Assembly (NCBI GenBank): GCA_009602735.1
Contig: WELA01012722.1
Location: forward strand, 1,239,908-1,264,123
Direction: 5' to 3'
Source: Mesotaenium endlicherianum
Lineage: Eukaryota; Streptophyta; Zygnematophyceae; Zygnematales; Mesotaeniaceae
DNA length: 24,216 nt
Within the stretch, counting starts at the first letter, position 1, and the number at the start of each line of letters is the position of its first letter. The notes below the pieces were generated by a model, which was given only the letters and a program-made list of their open reading frames with translations, searched no databases and was not told the DNA's origin. Shown piece by piece: positions 1-13,200 of the stretch. Both the position numbers and the translations under genes were made by a program.

Positions 1-36
1 CCCCACCCCCTCCCCCCCTCTTGCCTGGTGGTATAG

Positions 37-106
37 ATGTACAGTCATGGGTCTCATCAGCTTGACTTCTATAGCAACCCTGACTATGGCAGGAATCTGC
101 TGGGGG
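37..106 (+). CDS. Possible internal exon of an unidentified plus-strand gene
   Basis: A C/T-rich tract at 1-30 is followed by TATAG (32-36), then an open stretch reading SHGSHQLDFYSNPDYGRNLL and a strong donor GGGG|GTAAGA at 107. This is the shape of an internal exon in phase 1 at its end. TACAG at 40-44 is an alternative acceptor, and the pyrimidine tract is clipped by the window edge. I do not recognise the family and found no convincing next exon. Confidence 0.35.
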
Positions 107-1905
107 GTAAGATACTGGGTGTCTTTGCGTGCTTTGGCTACGTGATTATGAGTATTTAGTGACAAGTGTCGGCACTGCGGTAGAATTATGACCATGTGTT
201 GCTCAGCTGTCTTTCAAAAGTAATGAAGTCGTATAGAGCACGACCTGGCGAGACATCCACAGGCTTGGGATATGCATAAGCAGGGTGCATAGTACCATCA
301 TCTTGCTTACTATATCTGATAAATATCTCACCGTACGATGGTTGAGCCATAGTAGCTCAAGCAGCATGAGACGACATGTTACATGCCAGGAGATAAGTCC
401 GAAAGTCTACTCAAGGCAGTCTGAGCTAATGGCCACCTCGGCAATCGCCAGGTGGCAGCGCCTGGATACTGGCCGTTTAAATTGTCGTAGAGTGAGTCAT
501 CTTCCCGAAGGAACGTCAAGATAAGGAGCCGGTTGTAAGCTGGTGCGACTATGTAATTGGGCTGACCAGACCTGATTGAAGCGGGTGTTGATGCAGGTAC
601 CTGTATAGAGGGCTTGAAACAGGCGATAGAGCTATTTGCGAACAGTACTTGCGAATCCATGAAAAGCTTACGGAGCGAGCTGGTATGGGATGCATAATGC
701 GCGCACTTTCGGATAAGAAGAATAGTGTGTAGGAAGTTGCATTTGCTTCTTGTCAACTACTTGTCAACCCCCAGCAGTGCCTGGTGCCAATCACATGCCG
801 TTGAATGAGTCCTATTGTGATTTTTAGGCTGAGTGGCCATCGTGAAGCTTAGTGTCTTAAGGTAACCATTTTACAACGATGTGCATGATCAAATTCTCGC
901 GAGTGCGATGACTTCTATCTAGTCATTCTGCTTTCATGATGTGATGACGAGTTGAGCTAGATGATGTTCAGCCTTAGGGCTCTCCGTTTGGCCGCCTTGA
1001 AGTTGCTGGCTCTTGGAGCTAACATGAACACGACAATTTGGAATTTTGAATATGGGATTAATCACCTTCAGTTTACGCACTAGTGCACTTTCTCAAGATG
1101 GGTGCCGATCGTCTAGCAGGTAATCTTCACACTCGTAAAGATTGGTATTGCAGTAGCAAATTCTTTTGGAATCAGATGCATCCTCTCAATTCCGTGGGGT
1201 AAGTGTGGAATCTAGGATATATTGCGAATCATCATGAATAGCCAAGCTGTTATCTCGCCTGCCGTGTGTACTTCTTACCTGATGCGAGGAAATGAAATAG
1301 CTGGCAAGAACAGGTTTCTCACCAAAACTCGCCTGTAATCCCAGGATGTGTGGCAAACTCGAGTTTGGGGGCCATTGGGCAGAAAAATTAATGCATTTTC
1401 AAAAAGCAGAAGAAACCAGGTCGATTTATAGAGCAAACCTTCAAAGTGCAAGTGGAATCGCACCCAAAAAACCCACATGGAGAATTAAGTACAAAAAAAA
1501 TTTATGAAGAATAAGGCAAAAAGTTGAACACCCGACAAATTTTACGGAAGTTTACCCCTCTGTCCTAGGACTTCATTTGTGTGGATTTGCGTCAGCTTTA
1601 CGTCATGCGCTATGTGCTATTGCAGGTGATTGGATGGTAGTGATACTGTGAAACGGCTTGCATTGTCTGGCATACAAGAGGAGTATACTTTTTTCATGTG
1701 TTTCATCTTGGAGCAAAACTTTTAATTGCTCTCATTACTCCCTCCAAAATGATTTCATTTGAATTAGATGTGTGTTCAAAAATAACCAACACAATTTCAT
1801 TGCGAGCAGCTTTGCATAAGAAGCTGGACCACGCTGCACAGCAACTTGTTTCTAGCAAGGTGTTCCACAATTCGCCGTGTAGTTGCACAGATGCCTCCTC
1901 ATTTG

Positions 1906-1943
1906 AGGTGTACCAGACGAACATGAGCGTCTGTGGTACACCT
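1906..1943. repeat. Imperfect inverted repeat (hairpin)
   Basis: Arms GGTGTACC-AGACG (1907-1919) and CGTCT-GT-GGTACACC (1928-1942) pair over 13 bp with a 2-nt bulge around an 8-nt loop; one more A-T pair extends it. Confidence 0.6.
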
Positions 1944-2295
1944 TCAGAGAATATAACCTGCGCCAAATTGATAGTCAAACGGGCCCGTAGCTAGTGGTGG
2001 GCTGCAATGCTATATGCTGGAAAATATGTTGAGGTCCTGGACTAGTACGCCTGAGTACAAGAACAAGTCCTTGTAGATGCCTCTAACTGCCTCACTCTTG
2101 AAGTATGCGTAGAACCTGGACATATACGCCTTGAAACATGAACTAGCTATTCCTGGTTGCTCTGTAGATATTATTGCGACACTTACGAGGGGAAATTTGG
2201 ATGATGTCTTCATGGGAAAAGAAGAACAAGGCTAACTTGAGCAAGAAAAGCGTCACTGCACTCAAAGCTGGGAGTGAGGACGACTTTGCTGCTCA

Positions 2296-2412
2296 TACTC
2301 GATCAGTGATGGGAAGAATTTCTTTGCGTCAAAAACCCAAACACTTTTCTTGAAAAGCAGTGATCGATGAGAAGAATTATTTCACGTCAAGCAACCTGTC
2401 ACTTTTGCTCTC
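2296..2412. repeat. Diverged tandem duplication, about 65 bp
   Basis: Two related segments share the order GATCAGTGATG or GATCGATGAG, then AAGAATT, TTTC, then CGTCAA, then CACTTTT. They are spaced about 65 bp apart and are clearly degraded. Confidence 0.45.
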
Positions 2413-2940
2413 CATCTTCTTCCCAAGAAATGCCTGTCGCAGATTCATATACACCTTGAGCAGCGAATAATTCACAATTTTTTTCTGTCAGTCAAGAAAT
2501 ATAAAATACTGCAAACATGTTTCATTACCACCTACACATACTCTATCAATCAGGCCGAGTGGTTTCTTAATATGTGATAAGAATGATGTTAGCGTCATCC
2601 TCAGGATACGACGAGTCTGAAGCTCCACAAAAAATGTGTCGAGAAATTCTCACAACCACAGGTACCAGGCACATGGCTGCAGCCCAAGCATCTACAGCGT
2701 ATCCAACACAATACTCAACTTTCATAGTGTTGTTATGATATCGTTAATCTGAACAGCAACGCTGACCTTCAAGCTGCCTCACGGAGAAACAAGTGTCCAC
2801 ATACTTCATTGCATCCAAATTTGGTCCACATGACATTCATCCCACCTGTCTGAGCGATGGTGTGCCATTCGTGGTACAGAGAAATGCTCATATTGAATCT
2901 CCGTCGCCTTCGCACGCAGTTCTACACATCAGGCTCTAGC

Positions 2941-3072
2941 TCACGAGCCCAACAGCGCTAAGAGCTCTTTGGCGACAGCGGCCACTTTTGGCGTTTGAAA
3001 TGTCCGCGCTGTCTTGGCAAGCGCGCCGACTTCCAAGTCAACGGCCACTTGCGTCACGCTCCCGCCCTGGAC
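2941..3072 (-). CDS. PLAA: PLAA exon 20 (C-terminus and stop)
   Basis: It encodes [17 protein letters not shown] and ends [14 protein letters not shown] followed by TGA. This matches AVQLAKSLGVDSQIKKY and the final helix CCRFILNLL of PLAA. The acceptor CTTTAAACAG is a good site. The protein end coincides with the family's normal end, so it is not truncated. Confidence 0.92.
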   Translation of the reverse strand, partial: VQGGSVTQVAVDLEVGALAKTARTFQTPKVAAVAKELLALLGS

Positions 3073-4052
3073 CTGTTTAAAGGAAAGACATAAAATTGAC
3101 ATCAGAAGATGAGGGAAAGAAAGCAAAAGGAGGAGCTGCAGAGCCGCGACAGGAATAAAAGTAGAAGAATCTGGCAGAAAAAGAAAGTGACGACAGAACG
3201 GGGTGTGGATGTCTAGCTACGACGAAGAGAGTTCCTTCCCAGAGGTAACTTAGGTGTCAGCAAGTAACTGTGGGCCAGAACGTGTGACGCAATCAATGCG
3301 CAAGTTCACACATTCTGAGAGAGAGAAAACGAAGGAAGAAGCAAACACGCAAGAAGTAACAAACGCAAAAGAGAGCTGATGGGCTGTGGGAACGAAAGCA
3401 GTGCGAGAGCTGCCCCAGAATCGCACAGGCTTTTCACCCGCAGCAAGTGCACGCGCCTAAGAACTAAAGAGAGGAGCAATTTCTATAAGAACGCAATCTG
3501 CTCCAACAGCAGCTTGCTTCTGAAGGAACTTGCCAACGAGCATTTTGCACCCAGTAAAGGCAACACTCCAAGCAATCCAAGCACTCCAAGCACTCCAAGC
3601 AACGCACTGTTCGGGAGCTTCATCCGGACCCCAGTCAGCGTAGCGCAACTGCCAGCTCAGCACCTCCCAGCTCAGCAAATGAGACATCAGGCGACTCGAG
3701 AGTATATACCAGCAGAGCCCACTGACTGCAAGGGAGCTCGTTGGGGAACACGTACCAGAGTGCCAAGTGTCAGAAGGGCGTGGTAGAGGACTTCGGGATC
3801 GGCCTCCGATGCAGAGGCCATCTGTCAGTCACACACAGCACCCCTCACTCCACGTCAGGAAGATGCAAGAGGGCAAGAGCTCCTACTTTAGTTTGCTTTG
3901 GTATGTGAGCTTTGTGATCTCCACCCTTCGCACGTGGTCCCACACGTTCGTGACAAGGAGTATTAGGAGACGACTGCGTGGCATTTGGGTTCTCTTTTTG
4001 CACACAAATTTGCAACACACACTCAACCACACGCACGCGGCATGCCCGCGCG

Positions 4053-4097
<45 letters not shown>

Positions 4098-7000
4098 GCA
4101 CGTGCAATCTTTGTACTCGTGGCAAGTGCAGTACACCATACACTAGTGTCAAGTGAACAAACACAATACACCCACGCATATACATACATAGATACGTATA
4201 TAGATGTGTATATATGTGTATGCATGCATGTATGTGTGTATGGATGTATATGCACGTCTGTGAGTGTACGTCGCGTCTGTGCATAAAAACACAGGTGGTT
4301 TTTTCTGCGTGTATTTTAAAAACGTACGCAGGACCCTCGGGATATGTACACAAAAAAGAGGGAGCCCAGGGGAGCCGGACCTCCGCTGCGGCGCTCAGAG
4401 CCTGCATCTGGCCCTCCTCGTCCTTGCTCTCCACAAGCAGCACCGCGTAACTGCCAGGTGGCAGCAGGGCAACATGCCACGTCAGCACATCCAGCCACCC
4501 ATCATTGCACTCTCAAATGTCAACACAGGTGTTACTGGACAAATTTCAAGACAAACAATGAGGAAAGAACCTGCTGTTGCCGATCTGACTTTCGATACCA
4601 CTAAGAATCACCAACAACATACAAGCAATATTTTTGACACGGAAGAGAAGAGAACAAAAGCCAAGAGACATCGTCAGATCAGCTCTCCAATATGAACAGT
4701 TCACTGAATACCTTCAGTGACAAGCATGCTCTTCCCCCTCCCCCTCTCCCTCTCTCTTTGCGCATGAGCGCGCATGTGTGTGTATGTGTGTGTGTGTGAG
4801 GTGTGTGTGTTTGTGTGTAGGTGTGTGTGTGGCAGCAGAGAGATCACCAGGTGGGGGGACTAAATCGGACCCCTCTTCTCTCTCAGAGAAGGTGCAAAGA
4901 AGTCAAGATAGACGGACATGTTACGGGCTCGCATAAAAAAACACGATATGTCCACCGACCTTCGAAACAAAGGACCATCATGTGTGTATGTGTGTGTGCC
5001 TGTGTTTGAGTGTGCACACATGTGCCTGTGCACACAAAGTCTACAAAGCATAGCCTGCACACGTGTAAGGCATTGACAGTTGCACAGCTACACATACATT
5101 GTACGCAACGACGGTGCCACTTGGCGAGCCAGAGGGAGGAGAAGAGGGGACGTAGGAAGGTGGCGAGGGGGTGGGGGTGGCAGCCCACTTGAGCAGAAGC
5201 GTGGCCCACGCAAGCCGCACGTTCTTGTTGCTCGACACGTGGCAGCACCCGGCATACATGTCCAAAACCTGCATGTCATCTCTCCAACAGGTAACCGACT
5301 GTTACCAAACAATTGCGCTGCCCCTCCATTGATCAGCCGGCCAGTCAGACAGACAGGACTACAAGATTAACCAGCCAGCCAGCCAGCCAGGCCAACCGGG
5401 CGGCAGGCGGCCGACAGCCGGCAAGCCAGTCGGCCGGCCGGCCCGGAATCGAGCAGGGTTTGTCTTTCTGTCCAGACAAATGAGCGTGTCCACCAGTGAT
5501 TCAATCAACCAGCCAACCGGTGAGCCAGTCGATTGGTCAACCTGACTAGTGGACCAATTACTTGCCGAGTTGGTGAGTCGGTCAGTTTGTCAGCCACAGA
5601 GCCAGTCAATCAGTCAGCCACTCAATGAGCCTGATGGTCAATCAGTGAGCCAGTCAATAAGCCCGATGGTCAATCAGTCAACCAGTCCGTCAGCTGGTCC
5701 GCGGCCGGTCCATTAGCCAATCAGCCCTCCAGCACATCAGCTAGTCCGCCAGACCGGGGGGAGGGGNGAAATTATCCTGTTCTCAGACCCTTCCCCTGTA
5801 AAGCACGGTCTCCAAGGCGCCGACAAACATCAACGAGCAAAACTGAAACAGGGAGGAACGCATCTCTTTTTTGCGTCTTCTGCTGCACCAAGTTACTGAC
5901 CTCGGCGCGGTGCTGCGCCGCCCAATCACGGAGCGCCTTGTGGCGGAACGCGTTGACCGCCACGCGCAGCCCCGTCAGCTGGTTGGCCGCCACAGCCGGC
6001 GCCTTGCTGGCGCGCTGGCACGCCTGCAACATGACATCTGGCCCACCCGCCACATTCACCCCCACTCCCCGCCCCCCCCCGCAAGTGCTGTCAGCATTCA
6101 TGCCCGCGACGAGCGGGCACGTAAACGGGTGCATGGGTGCATGGGTGCATGAGTGCATGGGTGCATAATTGCATGATTGAATGAATGGAATGAACGAATG
6201 GGTGCACAGATGCACGCGTGTCTGACTGGATCGAGTAAAAGGGTGCACGGTTAAGTGCCCACATGAATTGGTGCGTGGGCGCGTGGGTTCATGAGGGATT
6301 AGACAGGATGGCATAATGAATTCTTGAAAATAGGTCAATTATTGGGAAAATGGGCAAATAAATGGATGCATGGGTACGTGGGCGCGTAGCTTCATGAGCA
6401 ACTGGACTGGATGGCCAAAATGAACAGGTGAATGGTTGACTCCCCAATAAGGAGCAGCTACACTGCGCAGCCCACGACGCGAAGCAACAAGGGCTCTCAC
6501 GAGATGCCCACAGGTGTCATTCAACGGGCAATGTCCCCCGTGACTCTCCTGCCGTTGTAATATCGGCGGCCGGCGAATGCTAGAAAGGTAAGTATCCTGA
6601 TAGGTGACCGAAACTCCAAGAACAGTGATCATGATAAAACAACGGGGTGGCTACTTTGTCTCTGTTTGTCTCTTTTTCGTGCCACGCGGCCATGCTTGCT
6701 GCTTGCCGTGCTCGTGGCCAGTCACAGTCAATCTTTGCCCTCCCGACAACAAGAGATGCTGTCGAGATAGGCCAGCGTGCATCCGGAGATGCCTAGAGAC
6801 GCGGGAAGCCACACCGCCACTCTTACTCCTGCTCCTGCTCCTACTCCTGCTCCTTCTGGTAAGCTGCTGGCGATGCTGCTCCTGCTCCTGTTCCTGCTCC
6901 TGCTCCTATTGCTCCTGCTTCTGCTCTTGCTCCCGCTCCTGCTCCTCCTGGTAAGCTGCTGCTGCCGCTGCTTCTGCTCCTGCTCCTGAGTCTGGTGCAG

Positions 7001-9667
7001 CTGCTCTGCACCAGCCCCTAGAAAGCACAAGGCGGCCTCCATAGCAATAGACCGTTCTTTGCTCACGTATGCGCCAACAACCCCGCCACTATTGCTGCTG
7101 CTCAATCGAGCGTCCCTCTTTCCTTCCCTCTGCGTGTCCAGAAGCTGACACCTGTCCCGGGGGGGTGGCGAGTAGCTGACATATGTCCCCAGAGGCACAG
7201 AGGGGCTGAGTGTGATGACCCGGCTCGGTCCCGAAGAAGAAGTGGGAAGAAGATGGGGGGCTGGGGGAGGGGCAAGGATGGGGAAAGCATGGGGAGAACT
7301 AGTAGGGGGGGAAGAGGAGAGAGTAGAAGGAGAGGGGCCATAACAAAGCAGGCAGATGAAGAGGGAAGAGGTGAACGGAGGGGGGGAGAGGAGAAAAGGG
7401 AGGGGGATTGCAAGCTGGGCGGGAAGGGGAGTGTGGGAGAGGAGGGGGAGGTGGGGAGGGGGGGAAGCAGGGCAGAGAACGGAGCGGGCAGATAAAAGGC
7501 GGACCTTGCGCGTGATTGGGCGACGCAGTTCCGAGCTCCGCCAGCTTGGCGGCAGCTTGCGGGTGCAGAGCAAGCATTCGCAGCACGTCCAGCACTGCCC
7601 CACCTCCCCAGGAGCACACGCGCACGCGCGCACACATGTACGCACACCGTTGGCACATACTCAACGCAGCGCACAGTGGATGCGGATGCATGCAAGCTTG
7701 TCGCATACTCACCCCGGCGCGCACGCACGCGTGTGCAGGCACACTAAAACCGAAACTGCGAGCAGAAGCTGCACAAAGCTTGTAATACAGAACATTCGCA
7801 CTCGGCACTTAGCGCACGGCACTCGGCACTTGACACAAGCTCAACAATGTCCGCGTGTGCGTGCAGACACCCGCGCACCAGAGGATGTACAGAATCCGCA
7901 ATGCTCGGCAGTAGGCAGTCGGCAGTCGGCAGTCGGCCAGTCGGCAGTCGACACCTCGGCAGCCAGCGCAAAGTTGGCACGCCCGCAAACAGGCAAGCAG
8001 GCACAGCATGCACGCGCTCAACGAAGTGCCTAAGTGCCTAAGTGTGAAAACGGTTGACGTGACTCCATTTGCAGAGCGCAAGCCAACTCTCAACTCCTCA
8101 GCCAAGGATGAGCGTAAGGCCGCGAGAGCAGGCACTTGACACCGTGCAGCAGAGGACCCACCTGAAAGACGATACCGGTGCCACATCAAGCAACAGAGAC
8201 CCACCTGGGAGGAAGTACCGACTTTAAACCATGCAACAGGAAACCACCAGGGAGAGGTACTTAGGCAACACCGTGCAGCTGAGGAACAACCTGGAAAGAG
8301 GATATTGGGACAACGTCATGCAACAGAGAATCCACCTGGGAGGAGGTGTGGAGCCCACACCATGCAACAGGGAACCCACCTGGAAAGAGGTACTGGGGCG
8401 GCCACGTGACGACCAGGCGAAGGAGGAGCTGGAAGTCCGCGTCAGCAAAGTTGGAGGCGTGGAAGCGCGAGGTGTCCTTGAGAGTGGCCACGATGGCCTC
8501 CATCTGCGCGTAGGTTTCGGCGCTGACACTTGGCGCATCCTCCTTGCTGGTCTCGTCCACCTGGCGTCAAGAACAAGCACCCCCATCCTCCTCTCCCACC
8601 CGCCCCAAGAGCAAAGCAAGACGTAGCAATAGAAGTAAGAAATAGACAAAGAAAAAAAATAGAAATAGAAATGAGGGCACAGTACAGCATCTTGACGTAA
8701 CAAGAACAGAAGGGGGCCACCCAAGGGCGAACGGACGTGGGTAGACAAACGATATGTGTATGTGGACACTGGCGGCAAAAGAAGGGCCGGCAAGCGGGTG
8801 AGCTGAAGGAGACAGGAAACGGCAGAAGAAGAGGCAGCACAGAAATGGGAGGCGAGGAAATGAAACGGGAGAGGAGGGAGGACAGCAGAAGGAAGGGAAG
8901 GGGGAAGGAGGAACGAGAGGGAGGGAGAGGGGTGCCTGACCTGCGCTGGGGCCTGCAGGGCTGTGGTGAATTCCAGCAGCTTCTTCAGGATGCCCTCGTA
9001 CTGAGCCGATTCAAACAGTAGGTACCCTTTCTGTTCGTTCCCCCCCCCTCGCAAGGACCCGCCCAGGAAAAGGAAGATAAAGACACAAAGGGACGAGATA
9101 AAGAACTTGAGATAAGGAAATTGATATAAACGTTACGATAGAGCAAGCAATTTGTGATACAAAGTATGAAACAAGAAAATGTAAACAAGAAAATATGCAA
9201 GCAAGTACCAAGACCCGTCCCCGGCCTTCGCTCGGAGCCTCACGAGTCATGGCCAGCAGCGCCGAAGAGGCTGAAGCGAGAGCGACGAACAGGAAGAGAG
9301 TGTGGCGCAAGGAGACGCAGCGCCCGCCAGGGCAAGCAAACAGGCGAGCGAGCGGGTCCTACCCTGACAAGAACAGAAGGAAGGGGGGGAGGAGGGGGGA
9401 GGTGAAGCAGCGTGAGAAGGCAAGGAAGACGAGGACGGAAGAGAGGGAGCGTGCAGAGCGCCTTCTTTTCACAACACAAGGCAGGAGTCAAGCAGACCCA
9501 GGATGACCTCCTCCTTATCACTGCACGAGGCAAGAAGCAGACCCAAAGTCACCCCTCTCCTTGCTACGACAGAAGGCACAAAGTCGACCCATTATCGCTT
9601 CAATTCTCACTAGCCTAGGAAATAAGCAGACCCTGAACGTGCACATGCAGAGCCCGCACGCACGCAT

Positions 9668-9698
<31 letters not shown>

Positions 9699-10177
9699 CC
9701 TTGGGTATGTGTGAGAGGCTGGGGGGGGCAGCCGCGGGAGTGGCGGCTGGGGGCGCCGCTCTGCTGGCGCCTGCATCCGCTCAACGCACGACGGCACTCT
9801 CATCTCAGGCAGAGGTGTCAGCGAAAGCCCTGGATAACCTTCGTTCTACTGCTGCTGGTGCCCGCGCCCGCTTGCAGGCACACGTCACGTGCCGCTACTC
9901 TCTCCTCCCCCCTCCCCTCTCCCCCCCGGTGAGCAACAGTGCCAACATAAACCCTGCACATCGTCTCTCTTCTCTCTCTCAGAGTTGCTTCTTGCCTTCC
10001 CCCTAAGCACTCCCTTGCCGCGCCCTACAGCTGCTGGAACCCAGTGGACCTAGTGAGAGGCGATGCTTCTGTTCGGTGATATCACAAAGCGGCACCATAC
10101 AGACCTTGGCACAAAACATGGTGTGCACACATGCAACATGCACAGACAAAGACACACACACGCGCAAGCACACGCCG

Positions 10178-10218
<41 letters not shown>

Positions 10219-13200
10219 NGGTGCACAGATGCACGCGTGTCTGACTGGATCGAGTAAAAGGGTGCACGGTTAAGTGCCCACATGAATTGGTGCGTGGGCG
10301 CGTGGGTTCATGAGGGATTAGACAGGATGGCATAATGAATTCTTGAAAATAGGTCAATTATTGGGAAAATGGGCAAATAAATGGATGCATGGGTACGTGG
10401 GCGCGTAGCTTCATGAGCAACTGGACTGGATGGCCAAAATGAACAGGTGAATGGTTGACTCCCCAATAAGGAGCAGCTACACTGCGCAGCCCACGACGCG
10501 AAGCAACAAGGGCTCTCACGAGATGCCCACAGGTGTCATTCAACGGGCAATGTCCCCCGTGACTCTCCTGCCGTTGTAATATCGGCGGCCGGCGAATGCT
10601 AGAAAGGTAAGTATCCTGATAGGTGACCGAAACTCCAAGAACAGTGATCATGATAAAACAACGGGGTGGCTACTTTGTCTCTGTTTGTCTCTTTTTCGTG
10701 CCACGCGGCCATGCTTGCTGCTTGCCGTGCTCGTGGCCAGTCACAGTCAATCTTTGCCCTCCCGACAACAAGAGATGCTGTCGAGATAGGCCAGCGTGCA
10801 TCCGGAGATGCCTAGAGACGCGGGAAGCCACACCGCCACTCTTACTCCTGCTCCTGCTCCTACTCCTGCTCCTTCTGGTAAGCTGCTGGCGATGCTGCTC
10901 CTGCTCCTGTTCCTGCTCCTGCTCCTATTGCTCCTGCTTCTGCTCTTGCTCCCGCTCCTGCTCCTCCTGGTAAGCTGCTGCTGCCGCTGCTTCTGCTCCT
11001 GCTCCTGAGTCTGGTGCAGCTGCTCTGCACCAGCCCCTAGAAAGCACAAGGCGGCCTCCATAGCAATAGACCGTTCTTTGCTCACGTATGCGCCAACAAC
11101 CCCGCCACTATTGCTGCTGCTCAATCGAGCGTCCCTCTTTCCTTCCCTCTGCGTGTCCAGAAGCTGACACCTGTCCCGGGGGGGTGGCGAGTAGCTGACA
11201 TATGTCCCCAGAGGCACAGAGGGGCTGAGTGTGATGACCCGGCTCGGTCCCGAAGAAGAAGTGGGAAGAAGATGGGGGGCTGGGGGAGGGGCAAGGATGG
11301 GGAAAGCATGGGGAGAACTAGTAGGGGGGGAAGAGGAGAGAGTAGAAGGAGAGGGGCCATAACAAAGCAGGCAGATGAAGAGGGAAGAGGTGAACGGAGG
11401 GGGGGAGAGGAGAAAAGGGAGGGGGATTGCAAGCTGGGCGGGAAGGGGAGTGTGGGAGAGGAGGGGGAGGTGGGGAGGGGGGGAAGCAGGGCAGAGAACG
11501 GAGCGGGCAGATAAAAGGCGGACCTTGCGCGTGATTGGGCGACGCAGTTCCGAGCTCCGCCAGCTTGGCGGCAGCTTGCGGGTGCAGAGCAAGCATTCGC
11601 AGCACGTCCAGCACTGCCCCACCTCCCCAGGAGCACACGCGCACGCGCGCACACATGTACGCACACCGTTGGCACATACTCAACGCAGCGCACAGTGGAT
11701 GCGGATGCATGCAAGCTTGTCGCATACTCACCCCGGCGCGCACGCACGCGTGTGCAGGCACACTAAAACCGAAACTGCGAGCAGAAGCTGCACAAAGCTT
11801 GTAATACAGAACATTCGCACTCGGCACTTAGCGCACGGCACTCGGCACTTGACACAAGCTCAACAATGTCCGCGTGTGCGTGCAGACACCCGCGCACCAG
11901 AGGATGTACAGAATCCGCAATGCTCGGCAGTAGGCAGTCGGCAGTCGGCAGTCGGCCAGTCGGCAGTCGACACCTCGGCAGCCAGCGCAAAGTTGGCACG
12001 CCCGCAAACAGGCAAGCAGGCACAGCATGCACGCGCTCAACGAAGTGCCTAAGTGCCTAAGTGTGAAAACGGTTGACGTGACTCCATTTGCAGAGCGCAA
12101 GCCAACTCTCAACTCCTCAGCCAAGGATGAGCGTAAGGCCGCGAGAGCAGGCACTTGACACCGTGCAGCAGAGGACCCACCTGAAAGACGATACCGGTGC
12201 CACATCAAGCAACAGAGACCCACCTGGGAGGAAGTACCGACTTTAAACCATGCAACAGGAAACCACCAGGGAGAGGTACTTAGGCAACACCGTGCAGCTG
12301 AGGAACAACCTGGAAAGAGGATATTGGGACAACGTCATGCAACAGAGAATCCACCTGGGAGGAGGTGTGGAGCCCACACCATGCAACAGGGAACCCACCT
12401 GGAAAGAGGTACTGGGGCGGCCACGTGACGACCAGGCGAAGGAGGAGCTGGAAGTCCGCGTCAGCAAAGTTGGAGGCGTGGAAGCGCGAGGTGTCCTTGA
12501 GAGTGGCCACGATGGCCTCCATCTGCGCGTAGGTTTCGGCGCTGACACTTGGCGCATCCTCCTTGCTGGTCTCGTCCACCTGGCGTCAAGAACAAGCACC
12601 CCCATCCTCCTCTCCCACCCGCCCCAAGAGCAAAGCAAGACGTAGCAATAGAAGTAAGAAATAGACAAAGAAAAAAAATAGAAATAGAAATGAGGGCACA
12701 GTACAGCATCTTGACGTAACAAGAACAGAAGGGGGCCACCCAAGGGCGAACGGACGTGGGTAGACAAACGATATGTGTATGTGGACACTGGCGGCAAAAG
12801 AAGGGCCGGCAAGCGGGTGAGCTGAAGGAGACAGGAAACGGCAGAAGAAGAGGCAGCACAGAAATGGGAGGCGAGGAAATGAAACGGGAGAGGAGGGAGG
12901 ACAGCAGAAGGAAGGGAAGGGGGAAGGAGGAACGAGAGGGAGGGAGAGGGGTGCCTGACCTGCGCTGGGGCCTGCAGGGCTGTGGTGAATTCCAGCAGCT
13001 TCTTCAGGATGCCCTCGTACTGAGCCGATTCAAACAGTAGGTACCCTTTCTGTTCGTTCCCCCCCCCTCGCAAGGACCCGCCCAGGAAAAGGAAGATAAA
13101 GACACAAAGGGACGAGATAAAGAACTTGAGATAAGGAAATTGATATAAACGTTACGATAGAGCAAGCAATTTGTGATACAAAGTATGAAACAAGAAAATG

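Larger units (their letters stand above)
107..2940. other. Lower-GC flank with no recognised gene
   Basis: This stretch is AT-richer than the rest and almost free of microsatellites. Short open frames exist on both strands (for example 379-756 minus, 1698-1994 plus overlapping 1703-1978 minus, 2010-2213 minus), but none shows a family motif or convincing splice structure. It should hold the 3' UTR of the PLAA gene next to 2941, and possibly an intron or the end of the plus-strand gene at the left edge. Confidence 0.6.
6201..10218. repeat. 4018-bp direct repeat, left copy
   Basis: Every open frame and line compared recurs at a constant offset of +4019, with no difference noticed. The copy contains PLAA exons 12-15 and ends inside a CA run directly against the N at 10219. 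Confidence 0.95.

Noticed and set aside
1334..1350. Short match to the Alu-type CCTGTAATCCCAG
   Set aside because: Only about 14 bases match, with no further similarity, no poly-A tail and an unlikely host.
5041..5188. Extension of exon 17 to a GTATGT donor
   Set aside because: The extension is a Pro/Ser-rich tail without similarity; the earlier GTGGGC donor restores the conserved LLLNYAV motif with exon 18.
6777..6989. Leucine-rich open frame that could look like a membrane protein
   Set aside because: It is a direct translation of (CTCCTG)n and has no other protein character.
6728..7645. 305-residue minus-strand open frame (repeated at 10747-11664)
   Set aside because: It crosses exon 15 in the wrong frame and translates the polypyrimidine and CTCCTG repeats into Ser/Pro/Arg-rich low-complexity sequence.
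8150..8395. CRISPR-like regular repeats
   Set aside because: The units are contiguous 42-45 bp tandem copies without unique spacers and lie in a eukaryotic intron; they are a minisatellite.
8224..9054. 276-residue minus-strand open frame (repeated at 12243-13073)
   Set aside because: It includes exon 13 in frame, but then reads through intron 13, exon 14 out of frame and the donor array; the spliced model explains the coding signal better.
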